Positions 1 through 8,177 of a stretch of DNA of 64,000 nucleotides are shown one piece after another; the stretch's first letter is position 1; each line of letters opens with the position of its first letter. The stretch is from Aldehydirespirator sp965221605. GTDB taxonomy: Bacteria > Actinomycetota > Acidimicrobiia > Acidimicrobiales > Aldehydirespiratoraceae. The stretch is taken from positions 19,786 to 83,785 of the forward strand of contig CBDCSK010000005.1 in the NCBI GenBank assembly GCA_965221605.1. The letters run 5' to 3'. The translations under genes and the position numbers were made by a program. Under the pieces are notes generated by a model. It saw only the letters and a program-made list of their open reading frames with translations, was not told the origin of the DNA and made no database searches.

Positions 1-99
1 TCATCCGACCGACTCCCGCCGGGGATTCTTGGCGTCGTCATGGTCCCCTTCGGGTCGGTCGGATTGATGGCAACGATGCCGAATCCCCGAACCGGAGGA

Positions 100-446
100 G
101 GCGCATCCGACGCGTCCCATGGACTGGGTGACGCCGAGGCGCCTGCAGGCTGCCGCGAAGGCGTGTGAGGTGTATTGGGAGCCTTTGTCGGTGTGGAAGA
201 TCACGCCTTCGACGTCGCCGCCGCGGGTGGCGGCGGCCATGTTGATCGCGGCGGTGGCGAGCCGGGCGGTCGGGTAGTCATCGGAGGTGGCGTAGCCCAG
301 CATGCGGCGACTGAACAGGTCCTCGACGGTGGCGAGGTACACGGGCCCCTGCTCGGTGTCGATCTGCTTGAAGTCCCCGACCCATTTCTGGTCGGGGGCC
401 TCGGCGGTGAAGTCGCGCCCCAGCAGGTCCGGCACCGGCGACATCG
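100..446 (-). pseudogene. IS3-family transposase (OrfB) core fragment
   Basis: The minus-strand frame encodes the middle of an IS3-type DDE integrase. It shows PDQKWVGDFKQI with the first catalytic Asp, then the LATVEDLFSRRMLGYA block, then FHTDKGSQYTS with the second Asp, ending at QSMGRVG. The normal continuation with the third catalytic residue (Glu) is absent: after about position 110 the reading becomes unrelated sequence. The N-terminal OrfB part is also missing, because near 446 the sequence changes to an IS256-type gene on the other strand. The fragment is therefore dead at both ends. The frame stays open from 498 to 1, but its flanks do not look like transposase. Confidence 0.8.
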
Positions 447-1360
447 AGGCCTTGTTGGCTGAGGCGCTGGGACCGGAGGCCGCGCTGTCGAAGTCCACCG
501 CCCCCCGGGTCTGCGCCCGGCTGCGCGACGACTTCGAGGCGTTCCGGAGCCGGGACCTGTCCGATATCGAGCTGGACTACCTGTTCCTCGACGGCAGCCA
601 CTTCAAGATGCACGACGGGTCGCGCGCTGAGCCGGTGCTGGTCGCCTACGGCATCACTACCCTCGGGCGGCCGGTGCTGTTGGCCGTGGAGCCCGGCGGC
701 GACGAGTCCTATGACGCCTGGGCAGACTTCCTCGAGGACCTCACCGACCGGGGGCTGCGGCCGCCGCTGCTGGTCGTCACAGACGGCGCGGCCGGCCTCA
801 TCGGCGCCATCGAGACCACCATGGCCTGCGCGCTGCGCCAGAGGTGCCTCATCCACCGCTGCCGCAACGTGGTGGCCAAGGTCCCCGCCGGTCGCCGCGA
901 CGAGATCAAGGCCGCGTTCTGGGCAATCTTCGACCTGCCCGAAGACATCGAGTCCGGCCAGGGGGCCGTGCGGCACGCCCAGGCCGGCATCGACGGCTTC
1001 GCACGCCGCCACCAAAGCGAGTTCCCCGCCGCCGTGAAGTGCCTGCTCGCAGACCGGGCCGCGCTCACCGCGCACCTGCGGTTCCCGACCGAGCACCGCC
1101 GCAGGATCCGCCACACCAACCTCATCGAGCGCACCTTCGGCGAGACCCGCCGACGAGTCAAAGTCATCGGCCGGCTCCCCGGCGAAGCCAGCTGCCTCAC
1201 ACTGGTATGGGCCGTGCTCGACCGCGCCTCACACGGCTGGCGCGGCCTCACCTACACCCCCGCCATCGCCCGAACGCTCACCGAGCTGCGACACCAACTC
1301 CACCAACCCGCCCACACCAACACCGACCAGCCCGACCACACCGTCACACGCGCCGCCTAA
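447..1360 (+). pseudogene. IS256/mutator-type transposase, 5'-truncated
   Basis: The translation is typical of the IS256 (mutator-like) family: SKSTAPRVCARL, an LFLDGSHFKM block with the first catalytic Asp, LLVVTDGAAGLIGAIE with the second Asp, CLIHRCRNVVAKVP, and a C-terminal RRIRHTNLIERTFGETRR block holding the catalytic Glu. About 305 residues remain of a family usually near 400, and the N-terminal DNA-binding part is absent. The junction near 446 abuts the IS3 fragment on the opposite strand and the IS256-type part has no start codon of its own, so it is a remnant. The stop codon lies just outside a truncated monooxygenase gene, suggesting this element interrupted it. Confidence 0.85.
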
Positions 1361-1392
1361 CATGACCCCCGGAACCTGCGCCCCAACCGCTA

Positions 1393-1659
1393 TTACACCA
1401 AACCTGGGACGCCACCATTGAGCAACATTCCAAGATCAAGCCTGCTAGTCACCGCGGCCAGAGCCGCAATAGTGGTCCACCCCTCAAAACATGCATCCTC
1501 CTGGAAGGTTGGAACCTCACACATGATGTTATTCCAGATGTAGCCGGCGTCGAAGCCCAGTCCTTCGGCCTCAATCCAAGTGCGCTTCAGATCGTCGAAT
1601 CTCACTCTCCCGGTACCGGGCACGCACACACCTAGGCTGACACCATTGATCATAGTCAT
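1393..1659 (-). pseudogene. Luciferase-like monooxygenase, N-terminal fragment
   Basis: 88 residues starting ISLGVCVPGTGR after a short leader match the beginning of an LLM-class flavin-dependent oxidoreductase: the first beta strand, the AEGLGFDAGYIWNN block, and FEGWTTIAALAAVTSRLDLG. Full-length members have about 300 residues. After SRLDLG the reading diverges and stops within 15 codons, where the insertion-sequence remnant begins (junction near 1430). A good ribosome site (GGAGAGG, 9 bases before ATG) remains, so a short product could still be made, but it would lack most of the TIM barrel. Identification rests on the conserved N-terminus only. Confidence 0.65.
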
Positions 1660-1750
1660 CGATAGAAACCTCTCCTTCTTGAGCGTCTATTTTGAAGACC
1701 CGTGCAACACACGGATGTAGAGCAACGTCGACCCTGCCCCACTACGGGTC

Positions 1751-1773
1751 GCCCGAGTAGCGGAGACTCGGGC
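1751..1773 (-). terminator. Hairpin at the rel stop codon
   Basis: A perfect 8-bp inverted repeat (GCCCGAGT / ACTCGGGC, 7-base loop) starts at the last base of the rel stop codon. There is no clear T tract, which is common for actinobacterial terminators. It sits where transcription of the minus-strand secDF-rel block should end, before the insertion-sequence remnants. Confidence 0.5.
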
Positions 1774-4022
1774 TAGTTTGAGCCGCGGTTGCGGCCGGGG
1801 AGGACCCGGTAGGCCTCGAAGACGGCCTCTAGGGACAGCACGCTGGACAGTACCGAGTCGAGCTGGGACAGGTCGGCCAGTTCGAACTCGAAGTCCATGC
1901 GGGCGATGAAGTCGTCGCCGGTCTCGGCCCGGGCGCTGATGATGCTCAGGCGGTGCTCGGCCAGCACGTCGGTCACGTCGCGCAGCAGGCCGGGCCGGTC
2001 CAGCGCGTGCACCGAGATGGTCGTCGAGAACCGTCCCGCGAAGTCGGCGTCCCACTCCACCTCGATCACCCGGTCGGTCTGACCCTCGGCCAGCCCGATG
2101 GCGTTGACGCAGTCGTCCCGGTGGACCGACACCCCCCGGCCCCGGGTCACGAACCCGATGATCTCGTCGGGAGGGACCGGGGCGCAGCACTGCGACAGCC
2201 GGATCAGGATGTCGTCGAGGCCCTCCACATGCACGCCCACGTCGGCGTCGCTGCGCCGGTGCCCGGGCCGGCGCCGGGCCGTGGTGGGCAGGCGATCCCG
2301 TTCGGCCCGCTCACCGGCCTCGTCGACGTCGTCGCCCCGCAACGCCCGGGCGAAGCGCCCGGCGACCGAGGACGCCGACTGGTGCCCCTCCCCTATGGCC
2401 AGGAACAGCAGGTCGTTGGAGCTGTAGTTCAGCTGCTCGGCGACGCTGTCGAGCAGTTTGTCCTTCAGCAGCCGCTGGGCGGGCAGGCCCTCACGCCGCA
2501 GGGCCTGGATCAGGTCGTCGCGGCCGTGCTCGATGGCGTCGGCCCGGCGCTCACGGGAGTACCACTGCTTGATCTTGTTGGCCGCCCGGCGGCTGGCCAC
2601 GAACTTCAGCCAGTCCCGGCTCGGCCCCGCACCCTCGGTGCGGGTCGTGAAGATCTCGACCACATCACCCGACAGCAGCCGGCTGTCGAGGGCCACCAGC
2701 CGGCCGTTCACCTTGGCGCCGACGCAGGCGTGGCCCACATCGGTGTGGATGGTGTAGGCGAAGTCGACGGGCGTGGCCCCCACCGGCAGTTCGATCACCT
2801 TGCCCTGGGGCGTGAACACGTACACCTCGTCGGTGTCCAGCTCGGTCTTGAGGTTGGACATGAACTCGGCCGGGTCCGACGTCTCCTGCTGCCAGTCCAC
2901 GATGCGAGACAGCCAGGCCATCTCCTGTGACGGCGAGTCGTCCTTGTACTCCCAGTGGGCGGCCACGCCGTGCTCGGCCCGGTCGTGCATCGCCCGGGTG
3001 CGGATCTGCACCTCCAGCGTCTTGCCCGCCGGACCCACCACCGTCGTGTGCAGCGACTGGTAGAGGTTGAACTTCGGCATCGCGATGTAGTCCTTGAAGC
3101 GGCCCTGGACCGGTCGCCAGGTGGCGTGGATCGAGCCCAGCGCGGCGTAGCAGTCCCGCACCGAGCCCACCAGCACGCGGATGCCGATGAGGTCGAAGAT
3201 CTCCTCGAAAGACCGGCCCTTCACCACCATCTTCTCGTAGATCGACCACAGGTGCTTGGGCCGTCCGGTCACCTCGGCCCTGATCCCCAACTCGGCCAGG
3301 CGGGACTCCACATCGCCCAGCACCTGCTCCAGATAGATGTCGCGCTCGGGCGCCCGCTGCTGGACCATCTGATCGATCTCGGCGTAGCGGCGGGGCTCCA
3401 GAGCGGCGAAGGCGAGGTCCTCCAGCTGCTGCTTGACGTCCTGCATCCCGAGGCGGTGGGCCAGCGGCGCGTACACGTCGAGGGTCTCGCGGGCGATGTA
3501 GTCCTGCTTGAAGGCGGGCAGCACGGCCAGGGTGCGCAGGTTGTGCAGCCGGTCGGCCAGCTTGATGATCAGCACCCGAAGGTCCCGGGCGATGGCCACG
3601 ATCATCTTGCGCACCGAGGCGGCCTGCTGCTGCTCGCGGGTGTCGTACTGGACCCGGTCGAGCTTGGTGACGCCGTCGACTATCCGGGCGACCTCCGGTC
3701 CGAAGTCGGCCTCGATCACGGCCAGGGCCACATCGGTGTCCTCCACCGCGTCGTGCAGCAGCGACGCGGCGATCGTGACGTCGTCGAGTCCGAGGCGGGC
3801 CACGATGACGGCCACCGCCAGGGGGTGCCGGATATAGGGCTCCCCCGACAGCCGCATCTGGCCGTCGTGGGCCTTGGCCGCAACGTCGAAGGCCCGCACG
3901 ATCAGGTCGGGCGAACCGTCGCGGTGGCGATGGCGGTAGGACTCCAGCAGCGGGGCGATCTCCGTGGCGGCGGGCCGGCGGGCTCCACGGCGCCAAGGCA
4001 GGACCCGGGTGACGGTGGCCAT
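1773..4022 (-). CDS. rel: Bifunctional (p)ppGpp synthetase/hydrolase (Rel/RSH)
   Basis: Long RSH protein of 749 residues that makes and degrades the stringent-response alarmone (p)ppGpp. The N-terminal HD hydrolase domain is intact (LLHDAVEDT, H90-D91 and E94-D95). The synthetase domain has RFKD at 308-311; the RXKD form is typical of bifunctional Rel/SpoT enzymes rather than monofunctional RelA. It is followed by the PKFNLYQSLHTTV substrate block. A TGS domain lies around 395-455 and a C-terminal ACT domain ends the protein. ATG start at 4022, 94 bases after secF. In mycobacteria rel also follows secDF, with apt between; no apt is present here. It is the last intact gene before the insertion-sequence wreckage. 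Confidence 0.95.
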   Translation of the reverse strand: MATVTRVLPWRRGARRPAATEIAPLLESYRHRHRDGSPDLIVRAFDVAAKAHDGQMRLSGEPYIRHPLAVAVIVARLGLDDVTIAASLLHDAVEDTDVALAVIEADFGPEVARIVDGVTKLDRVQYDTREQQQAASVRKMIVAIARDLRVLIIKLADRLHNLRTLAVLPAFKQDYIARETLDVYAPLAHRLGMQDVKQQLEDLAFAALEPRRYAEIDQMVQQRAPERDIYLEQVLGDVESRLAELGIRAEVTGRPKHLWSIYEKMVVKGRSFEEIFDLIGIRVLVGSVRDCYAALGSIHATWRPVQGRFKDYIAMPKFNLYQSLHTTVVGPAGKTLEVQIRTRAMHDRAEHGVAAHWEYKDDSPSQEMAWLSRIVDWQQETSDPAEFMSNLKTELDTDEVYVFTPQGKVIELPVGATPVDFAYTIHTDVGHACVGAKVNGRLVALDSRLLSGDVVEIFTTRTEGAGPSRDWLKFVASRRAANKIKQWYSRERRADAIEHGRDDLIQALRREGLPAQRLLKDKLLDSVAEQLNYSSNDLLFLAIGEGHQSASSVAGRFARALRGDDVDEAGERAERDRLPTTARRRPGHRRSDADVGVHVEGLDDILIRLSQCCAPVPPDEIIGFVTRGRGVSVHRDDCVNAIGLAEGQTDRVIEVEWDADFAGRFSTTISVHALDRPGLLRDVTDVLAEHRLSIISARAETGDDFIARMDFEFELADLSQLDSVLSSVLSLEAVFEAYRVLPGRNRGSN

Positions 4023-4116
4023 CAGGCCGGCCGCGGGGAGGCGAGCACCCGTCGCATCCCGATGGTGCCGCTCCCGATCCCTCGAGCTTCGCTAACAGGT
4101 CCGGCAGCGGCGGCGC

Positions 4117-5253
4117 TCATCTCTTCCTCTTCTTCTTGCGAGGACGAGGCGGGATGGCGCCGGGAGACGAGGCGGTCGCGGGCCGAGCCGGCGACCCGGC
4201 CTTGCGCGCCGAAGCCGATCGCTTGGCCGCGACCGACGTGCCCAGCACCGCGTCGTCGGCCGCGACGGCGCGGGTCGGGCCGCCGCTGGCACCGCCGCGC
4301 AAGCGGATCCCTTCGGCGATCTCGACGTAGGCGGGCTCGCGCTCCTTCATCTTGGCCACCACCGAGGCTGCTACGAACAACGAAGAATAGGTGCCCACGA
4401 TGATCCCCACCAGCAGAGCGATGGAGAACTCCTGCAACGTCACCGCGCCGAGCACGAACGAGCCGATCACCAGCATCGATGCCACCGGGATCATCGACGT
4501 GATCGAGGTGTTGACCGACCGCATCAGCACCTGGTTGAGCGACAGGTTCATCATCTCGGTGTAGGTGTACCGGCCGGTGGCCGACACCCGGCCGACCACC
4601 TCGCGCACCTTGTCGTAGACCACGATGGTGTCATAGAGCGAGTAGCCCATGATGGTGAGGAACGCGATGACGGTGGCCGGCGTGATCTCGAACTGGAACA
4701 GCGAGTAGAAGCCGACCGACAGCACGATGTCGTGAGCCACCGCCAGCAGCGCCCCGACAGCCATCCTCCACTCGAGCCTGATGGCGATGTAGATGGCGAC
4801 GAGGGCGAAGAACACGACCAGCGCTATCTGGGCGTTGGTGGTCGTCTCCGAGCCCCAGGACGGGCCCACGGTGGTGACGCTGACGTCGTTGCCGGTCAGG
4901 CCGGTCAGGCCGGCCAGGGCGTTGCGGACGCTGTTCACCGCCTCGACCTCCTCGACGTCGGCCCGCACCCGGATCGTGTCACCGCCCACCGTCTGGATCT
5001 TGGCGTCGGCCGCGCCGGTGCCCCGCAGGGCGTCCCGCACCTCCCCCACCGACAGCCCCGGCGCGGGCACCTCCCAGGATGTGCCCCCCTCGAACTCGAT
5101 GCCCAGATCGACGCCCCGCACCACGAAGCTGCCGAGACTCACTACCACGGCGACCAGCGAGCCGAGCAGGGCCCGCCTCCACAGGCCGGGGAAGTCGATC
5201 TGGTGATCACCGCGGTAGGCGGCGACCAGCCAGCGCATCCACCGGCCCGTCAC
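4117..5253 (-). CDS. secF: Protein translocase subunit SecF
   Basis: Membrane subunit of the SecDF complex, which uses the proton gradient to help pull secreted proteins through SecYEG. About 378 residues with an N-terminal transmembrane segment (LLGSLVAVVVSLGSFVV), the GIEFEGGTSWEV start of the periplasmic domain, and then five more membrane helices including the IMGYSLYDTIVVYDKVRE block characteristic of SecF. The tail is long, basic and low complexity, ending KKKRKR. The GTG start was chosen because it overlaps the secD stop (GTGA) and gives a short cytoplasmic N-terminus; ATG at 5238 is possible. A longer open frame upstream is only secD read out of frame. Confidence 0.93.
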   Translation of the reverse strand: MTGRWMRWLVAAYRGDHQIDFPGLWRRALLGSLVAVVVSLGSFVVRGVDLGIEFEGGTSWEVPAPGLSVGEVRDALRGTGAADAKIQTVGGDTIRVRADVEEVEAVNSVRNALAGLTGLTGNDVSVTTVGPSWGSETTTNAQIALVVFFALVAIYIAIRLEWRMAVGALLAVAHDIVLSVGFYSLFQFEITPATVIAFLTIMGYSLYDTIVVYDKVREVVGRVSATGRYTYTEMMNLSLNQVLMRSVNTSITSMIPVASMLVIGSFVLGAVTLQEFSIALLVGIIVGTYSSLFVAASVVAKMKEREPAYVEIAEGIRLRGGASGGPTRAVAADDAVLGTSVAAKRSASARKAGSPARPATASSPGAIPPRPRKKKRKR

Positions 5254-6695
5254 GGTGCCGCTCCCGGCTGCCCGGCGCCCGACTTCGCGAGGGAGGCCGG
5301 TATTCCGAAGCGCCCCGGGTGGGCATACAGGCTCGAGCCCCGCGACATCAGGCCGATCAGCGGCCCCATGAAGAAGTACGTCGCGATCAGGTCGAGGATG
5401 GTGGCCAGCCCCAGGTAGAGGGCGAAGCCCCGCACCGGGCCGGAGGTCAGCCAGTACAGGACGCCGGCCGCGATCAGCGAAGCGAAGTCGGCCTTGACAA
5501 TGGTCGAGTACGCCACCGGGAAGGCGCGGTCGACCGCGGAGCGCAGGGTCCGGCCCGAGCGCACGTCCTCCTTGAGGTGCTCGAAGTAGACGACGTTGGA
5601 GTCGACCGACACGCCGATGGCCACGATGAGGCCGGTCACACCGGCCAGGGTCAGCGCGAGTCCCTGGGACTCGCCCAGCCAGGCGATGATCGTCCACAGC
5701 ATGGCCCCCGACAGCCCCAGGCTGGCGATGGCCACCAGGCCGAGCAGGCGGTAGTACACGATCAGGTAGGCCGAGACCAGGGCGAGCCCGATGATCCCCG
5801 CGAGGACACCGGCGGCGAGGGCGTCGGTTCCCAGCGACGCCGACACGATCTGGCTCTGCTGAGCCTCCAGCTCCACGGGAAGGGCGCCGTAGTCCAGCAC
5901 CAGGGCGAGATCCCTGGCCTCGTCCTCGGTGAACCGGCCGGAGATGGTGATCTCGGAACGCTCGAACGGCGAGAACACCGCGCTGTCGGCTTGGACCGCC
6001 GGCGCGCTCACCACCTCGTTGTCGAGCTCGATGGCCACCTGCCCGGTGGGGCACGACGGGTCGCGGCTGTGGCATCGGCGGCTCACCGCGTTGAACAGGT
6101 CGATGCCCTCGGGTCCGGGCTTGAACGTGGGCGCCACATGCCAGCCGATGAAGGAATGGAACTGGGCGACCGCGCCCTCGAGGCTGTCACCGGCGACCGC
6201 GCTGGGGCCCAGCCGGTAGCGGGCGACGATGTTGCGGGCGTCGTCGTAGCTGGGCAGCACCACCTCGGCGTCGGCAGGGGCCTCGCCCTCGGTGAGGGCG
6301 TACAGGCCAGCGAGGGGGTCCTCGGCGGCCGCCGCAGCGTAGTCCGCCTCGCCGAGCACGCTGAGCACGGGGCGGAACCGCAGCTCCGCGGTCTGGCCCA
6401 CCAGGTCCAGCGCCCTCTGCTGCTCGTCGACGCCGGGAAGCTGGACGAGGATGTTGCCTCCCTGGGTGGATATCTCGGGCTCGGCGACGCCGAGACCGTC
6501 GACACGGTTGCGGATGATCTCCACCGCCACTTCCAGCTCTTCGGGCTCCGGGGCCCGGGTCGGCTCCAGCACCACGCTGGCGCCGCCCTGCAGGTCGAGG
6601 CCGAGAAGGGGCTCGTTGCCGGAGGCCAGCGTGTAGACCACACCGCCGACGGCGACCACGACGATGGCGATCACATAGACGAGCTTGCGGCGCAC
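5250..6695 (-). CDS. secD: Protein translocase subunit SecD
   Basis: 481-residue partner of SecF. The first helix (LVYVIAIVVVAVGGVVYTLA) is followed by the diagnostic LLGLDLQGGASVVLEP motif, a large extracytoplasmic region, and a C-terminal block of five helices containing VGVSVDSNVVYFEHLKEDVR and ATILDLIATYFFMGPL. It lies in yajC-secD-secF order, the usual arrangement. The stop codon overlaps the secF GTG by two bases, so the two subunits are probably made in fixed ratio. Forty-two bases separate it from yajC. Confidence 0.95.
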   Translation of the reverse strand: MRRKLVYVIAIVVVAVGGVVYTLASGNEPLLGLDLQGGASVVLEPTRAPEPEELEVAVEIIRNRVDGLGVAEPEISTQGGNILVQLPGVDEQQRALDLVGQTAELRFRPVLSVLGEADYAAAAAEDPLAGLYALTEGEAPADAEVVLPSYDDARNIVARYRLGPSAVAGDSLEGAVAQFHSFIGWHVAPTFKPGPEGIDLFNAVSRRCHSRDPSCPTGQVAIELDNEVVSAPAVQADSAVFSPFERSEITISGRFTEDEARDLALVLDYGALPVELEAQQSQIVSASLGTDALAAGVLAGIIGLALVSAYLIVYYRLLGLVAIASLGLSGAMLWTIIAWLGESQGLALTLAGVTGLIVAIGVSVDSNVVYFEHLKEDVRSGRTLRSAVDRAFPVAYSTIVKADFASLIAAGVLYWLTSGPVRGFALYLGLATILDLIATYFFMGPLIGLMSRGSSLYAHPGRFGIPASLAKSGAGQPGAAP

Positions 6696-6737
6696 GGCGC
6701 CTCCCGCGGTCTCGCCGGCGGCTCGGCGGAAACGCCT

Positions 6738-7058
6738 CTAGGACTCGTCGCCGGCCGAGTCGTCTGCGGCCTCGTCGTCAGGCTCGGCGTCGTCGTCGGC
6801 GGGCTCGGTCACCTTGCCGGCTACGGCATCCCGGGACATCTTCAACTCCACGTCCGGGGCCACCTCGAGCCACACCACGGCCTCCTCGACTTCGGCCACC
6901 ACGCCGTGGATGCCGGCGTTGGTCACCACCTCGTCGCCCACTTGCAGGGAGCGCACCAGCTCCCGGCGGGCCTTCTCCCGCTTCTGCTGGGGACGCAGCA
7001 GCAGGTAGTAGAACGCGCCGATGACGAGAATGAGGAAGAAGAAGGATCCGATATCCAT
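6738..7058 (-). CDS. yajC: Preprotein translocase subunit YajC
   Basis: Small 106-residue membrane protein associated with SecDF. One N-terminal helix (IGSFFFLILVIGAFYYLLL) is followed by the hallmark RPQQKREKARRELVRSL, then a small beta domain with the LQVGDEVVTNAGIHGVV motif. The last 30 residues are almost entirely acidic (Asp/Glu with Ala and Ser), longer than in enteric YajC. It sits between tgt and secD in the order common to many bacteria. Confidence 0.93.
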   Translation of the reverse strand: MDIGSFFFLILVIGAFYYLLLRPQQKREKARRELVRSLQVGDEVVTNAGIHGVVAEVEEAVVWLEVAPDVELKMSRDAVAGKVTEPADDDAEPDDEAADDSAGDES

Positions 7059-7067
7059 GCCGGGAGC

Positions 7068-8177
7068 CTATTTGAATATGCGGCTGACGCCTGCGCGCAA
7101 CTCGTCGAATGTCCCTTCCCGCACCGCGGCCCGCACCCGGTCCATGAGGCGCAGCAGCCACGCCAGGTTGTGCAAGGTCACCAGCCGGGCCGCGGTGGGC
7201 TCGTGGGTCGCCAGCAGATGCCGGAGGTAGCCCCGTGACCAGCGGCCGGCCGGGCTGTCGGGAAACGACGGGTCGAGGGGCTCGTCGCTGCCGGCGTGGC
7301 GGGCAGCCGAGAGGTTGTACCGGCCGGCGTCGCTGAGGACCGTGCCGTGGCGGCCCAGGCGGGTGGGCAGGACGCAGTCGAACATGTCGATGCCGCGGGC
7401 CACCGCCTCCACGATGCCCACCGGGTCGCCCAGGCCCATGAAGTACCGGGGACTGTCGACGGGAAGAGCGGCGGTGCACGCCTCCAGGGCGTCCAGCATC
7501 GCCGGCCGCTCCTCGCCGACCGACAGCCCTCCGACCGCATACCCGTCGAATCCGACCTCCACGGTGCGTTCGGCGGACTCGCGCCGCAGGTTGATCTCCG
7601 CGCCGCCCTGGACGATGCCGAACTGGCACTGGCGCGGCGCGGCGTCGGGGTGGGCCAGGAACGCGTCGCGGCCCCGCCGGGCCCACCGGGCGGTGCGGTG
7701 GACGGCCTCCTCGAGGACGGGCCGCTCCGACACCGCCGAGGGGCAGACGTCGAGCACCATGGTGATGTCGGCGCCGATGAGGGCCTGCTCGGTCACCGCG
7801 TCCTCGGGGGTGAGCCGGCAGGGAGAGCCGTCGTAGACCGACGAGAAGCTGGCGCCGTCATCGTCCACCTCGGGGGTCAGCGAGTAGATCTGGTACCCGC
7901 CCGAGTCGGTGAGCACATGACCCGACCAGTCGGCGAAGCCGTGGATGCCGCCCAGGCGGGCCACGGTCTCGGACCCGGGCCGCAGCATCAGGTGGTAGGT
8001 GTTGGCCAGCACCACCTCCACACCGAGAGCCTCCAGGTCCGACGAGTCGAGGTGCTTGACCGCCCCGCGGGTGCCCACCGGCATGAAGCAGGGCGTGGCG
8101 AAGCTCCCCCGCGTGGTAGTGACCGTCCCGGTGCGAGCATCCCCCGCGGCGCTCTGGAGTGTGAACGCAGCCCGCAT
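7068..8177 (-). CDS. tgt: tRNA-guanine transglycosylase, zinc ligands missing
   Basis: 369 residues; exchanges guanine-34 in GUN-anticodon tRNAs for the queuosine precursor. The barrel motifs are present: PVGTRGAVK, LANTYHLMLRPG, TDSGGYQIYSL, GLSVGEERPAML, and MFDCVLPTR with the nucleophile D267. Family members normally carry a CXCXXC zinc site just before SRAYLRHL; here the aligned residues are F305, D307 and A310 in DPSFPDSPAGRW. Only the His ligand (H336 in TLHNLAW) survives. The usual TRNARHG also reads TRLGRHG. ATG start at 8177 overlaps the queA stop (TGATG), so the two queuosine genes are coupled. Either a zinc-independent variant or an altered enzyme. Confidence 0.88.
   Translation of the reverse strand: MRAAFTLQSAAGDARTGTVTTTRGSFATPCFMPVGTRGAVKHLDSSDLEALGVEVVLANTYHLMLRPGSETVARLGGIHGFADWSGHVLTDSGGYQIYSLTPEVDDDGASFSSVYDGSPCRLTPEDAVTEQALIGADITMVLDVCPSAVSERPVLEEAVHRTARWARRGRDAFLAHPDAAPRQCQFGIVQGGAEINLRRESAERTVEVGFDGYAVGGLSVGEERPAMLDALEACTAALPVDSPRYFMGLGDPVGIVEAVARGIDMFDCVLPTRLGRHGTVLSDAGRYNLSAARHAGSDEPLDPSFPDSPAGRWSRGYLRHLLATHEPTAARLVTLHNLAWLLRLMDRVRAAVREGTFDELRAGVSRIFK

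Noticed and set aside
1..100. A possible peroxiredoxin-like fragment (VAINPTDPKG) at the left edge.
   Set aside because: Too short and without supporting motifs; mentioned only within the insertion-sequence finding.
4117..6075. A 652-residue reading that would fuse extra sequence to SecF.
   Set aside because: The extra N-terminal part is secD read out of frame; secF starts at the GTG overlapping the secD stop.
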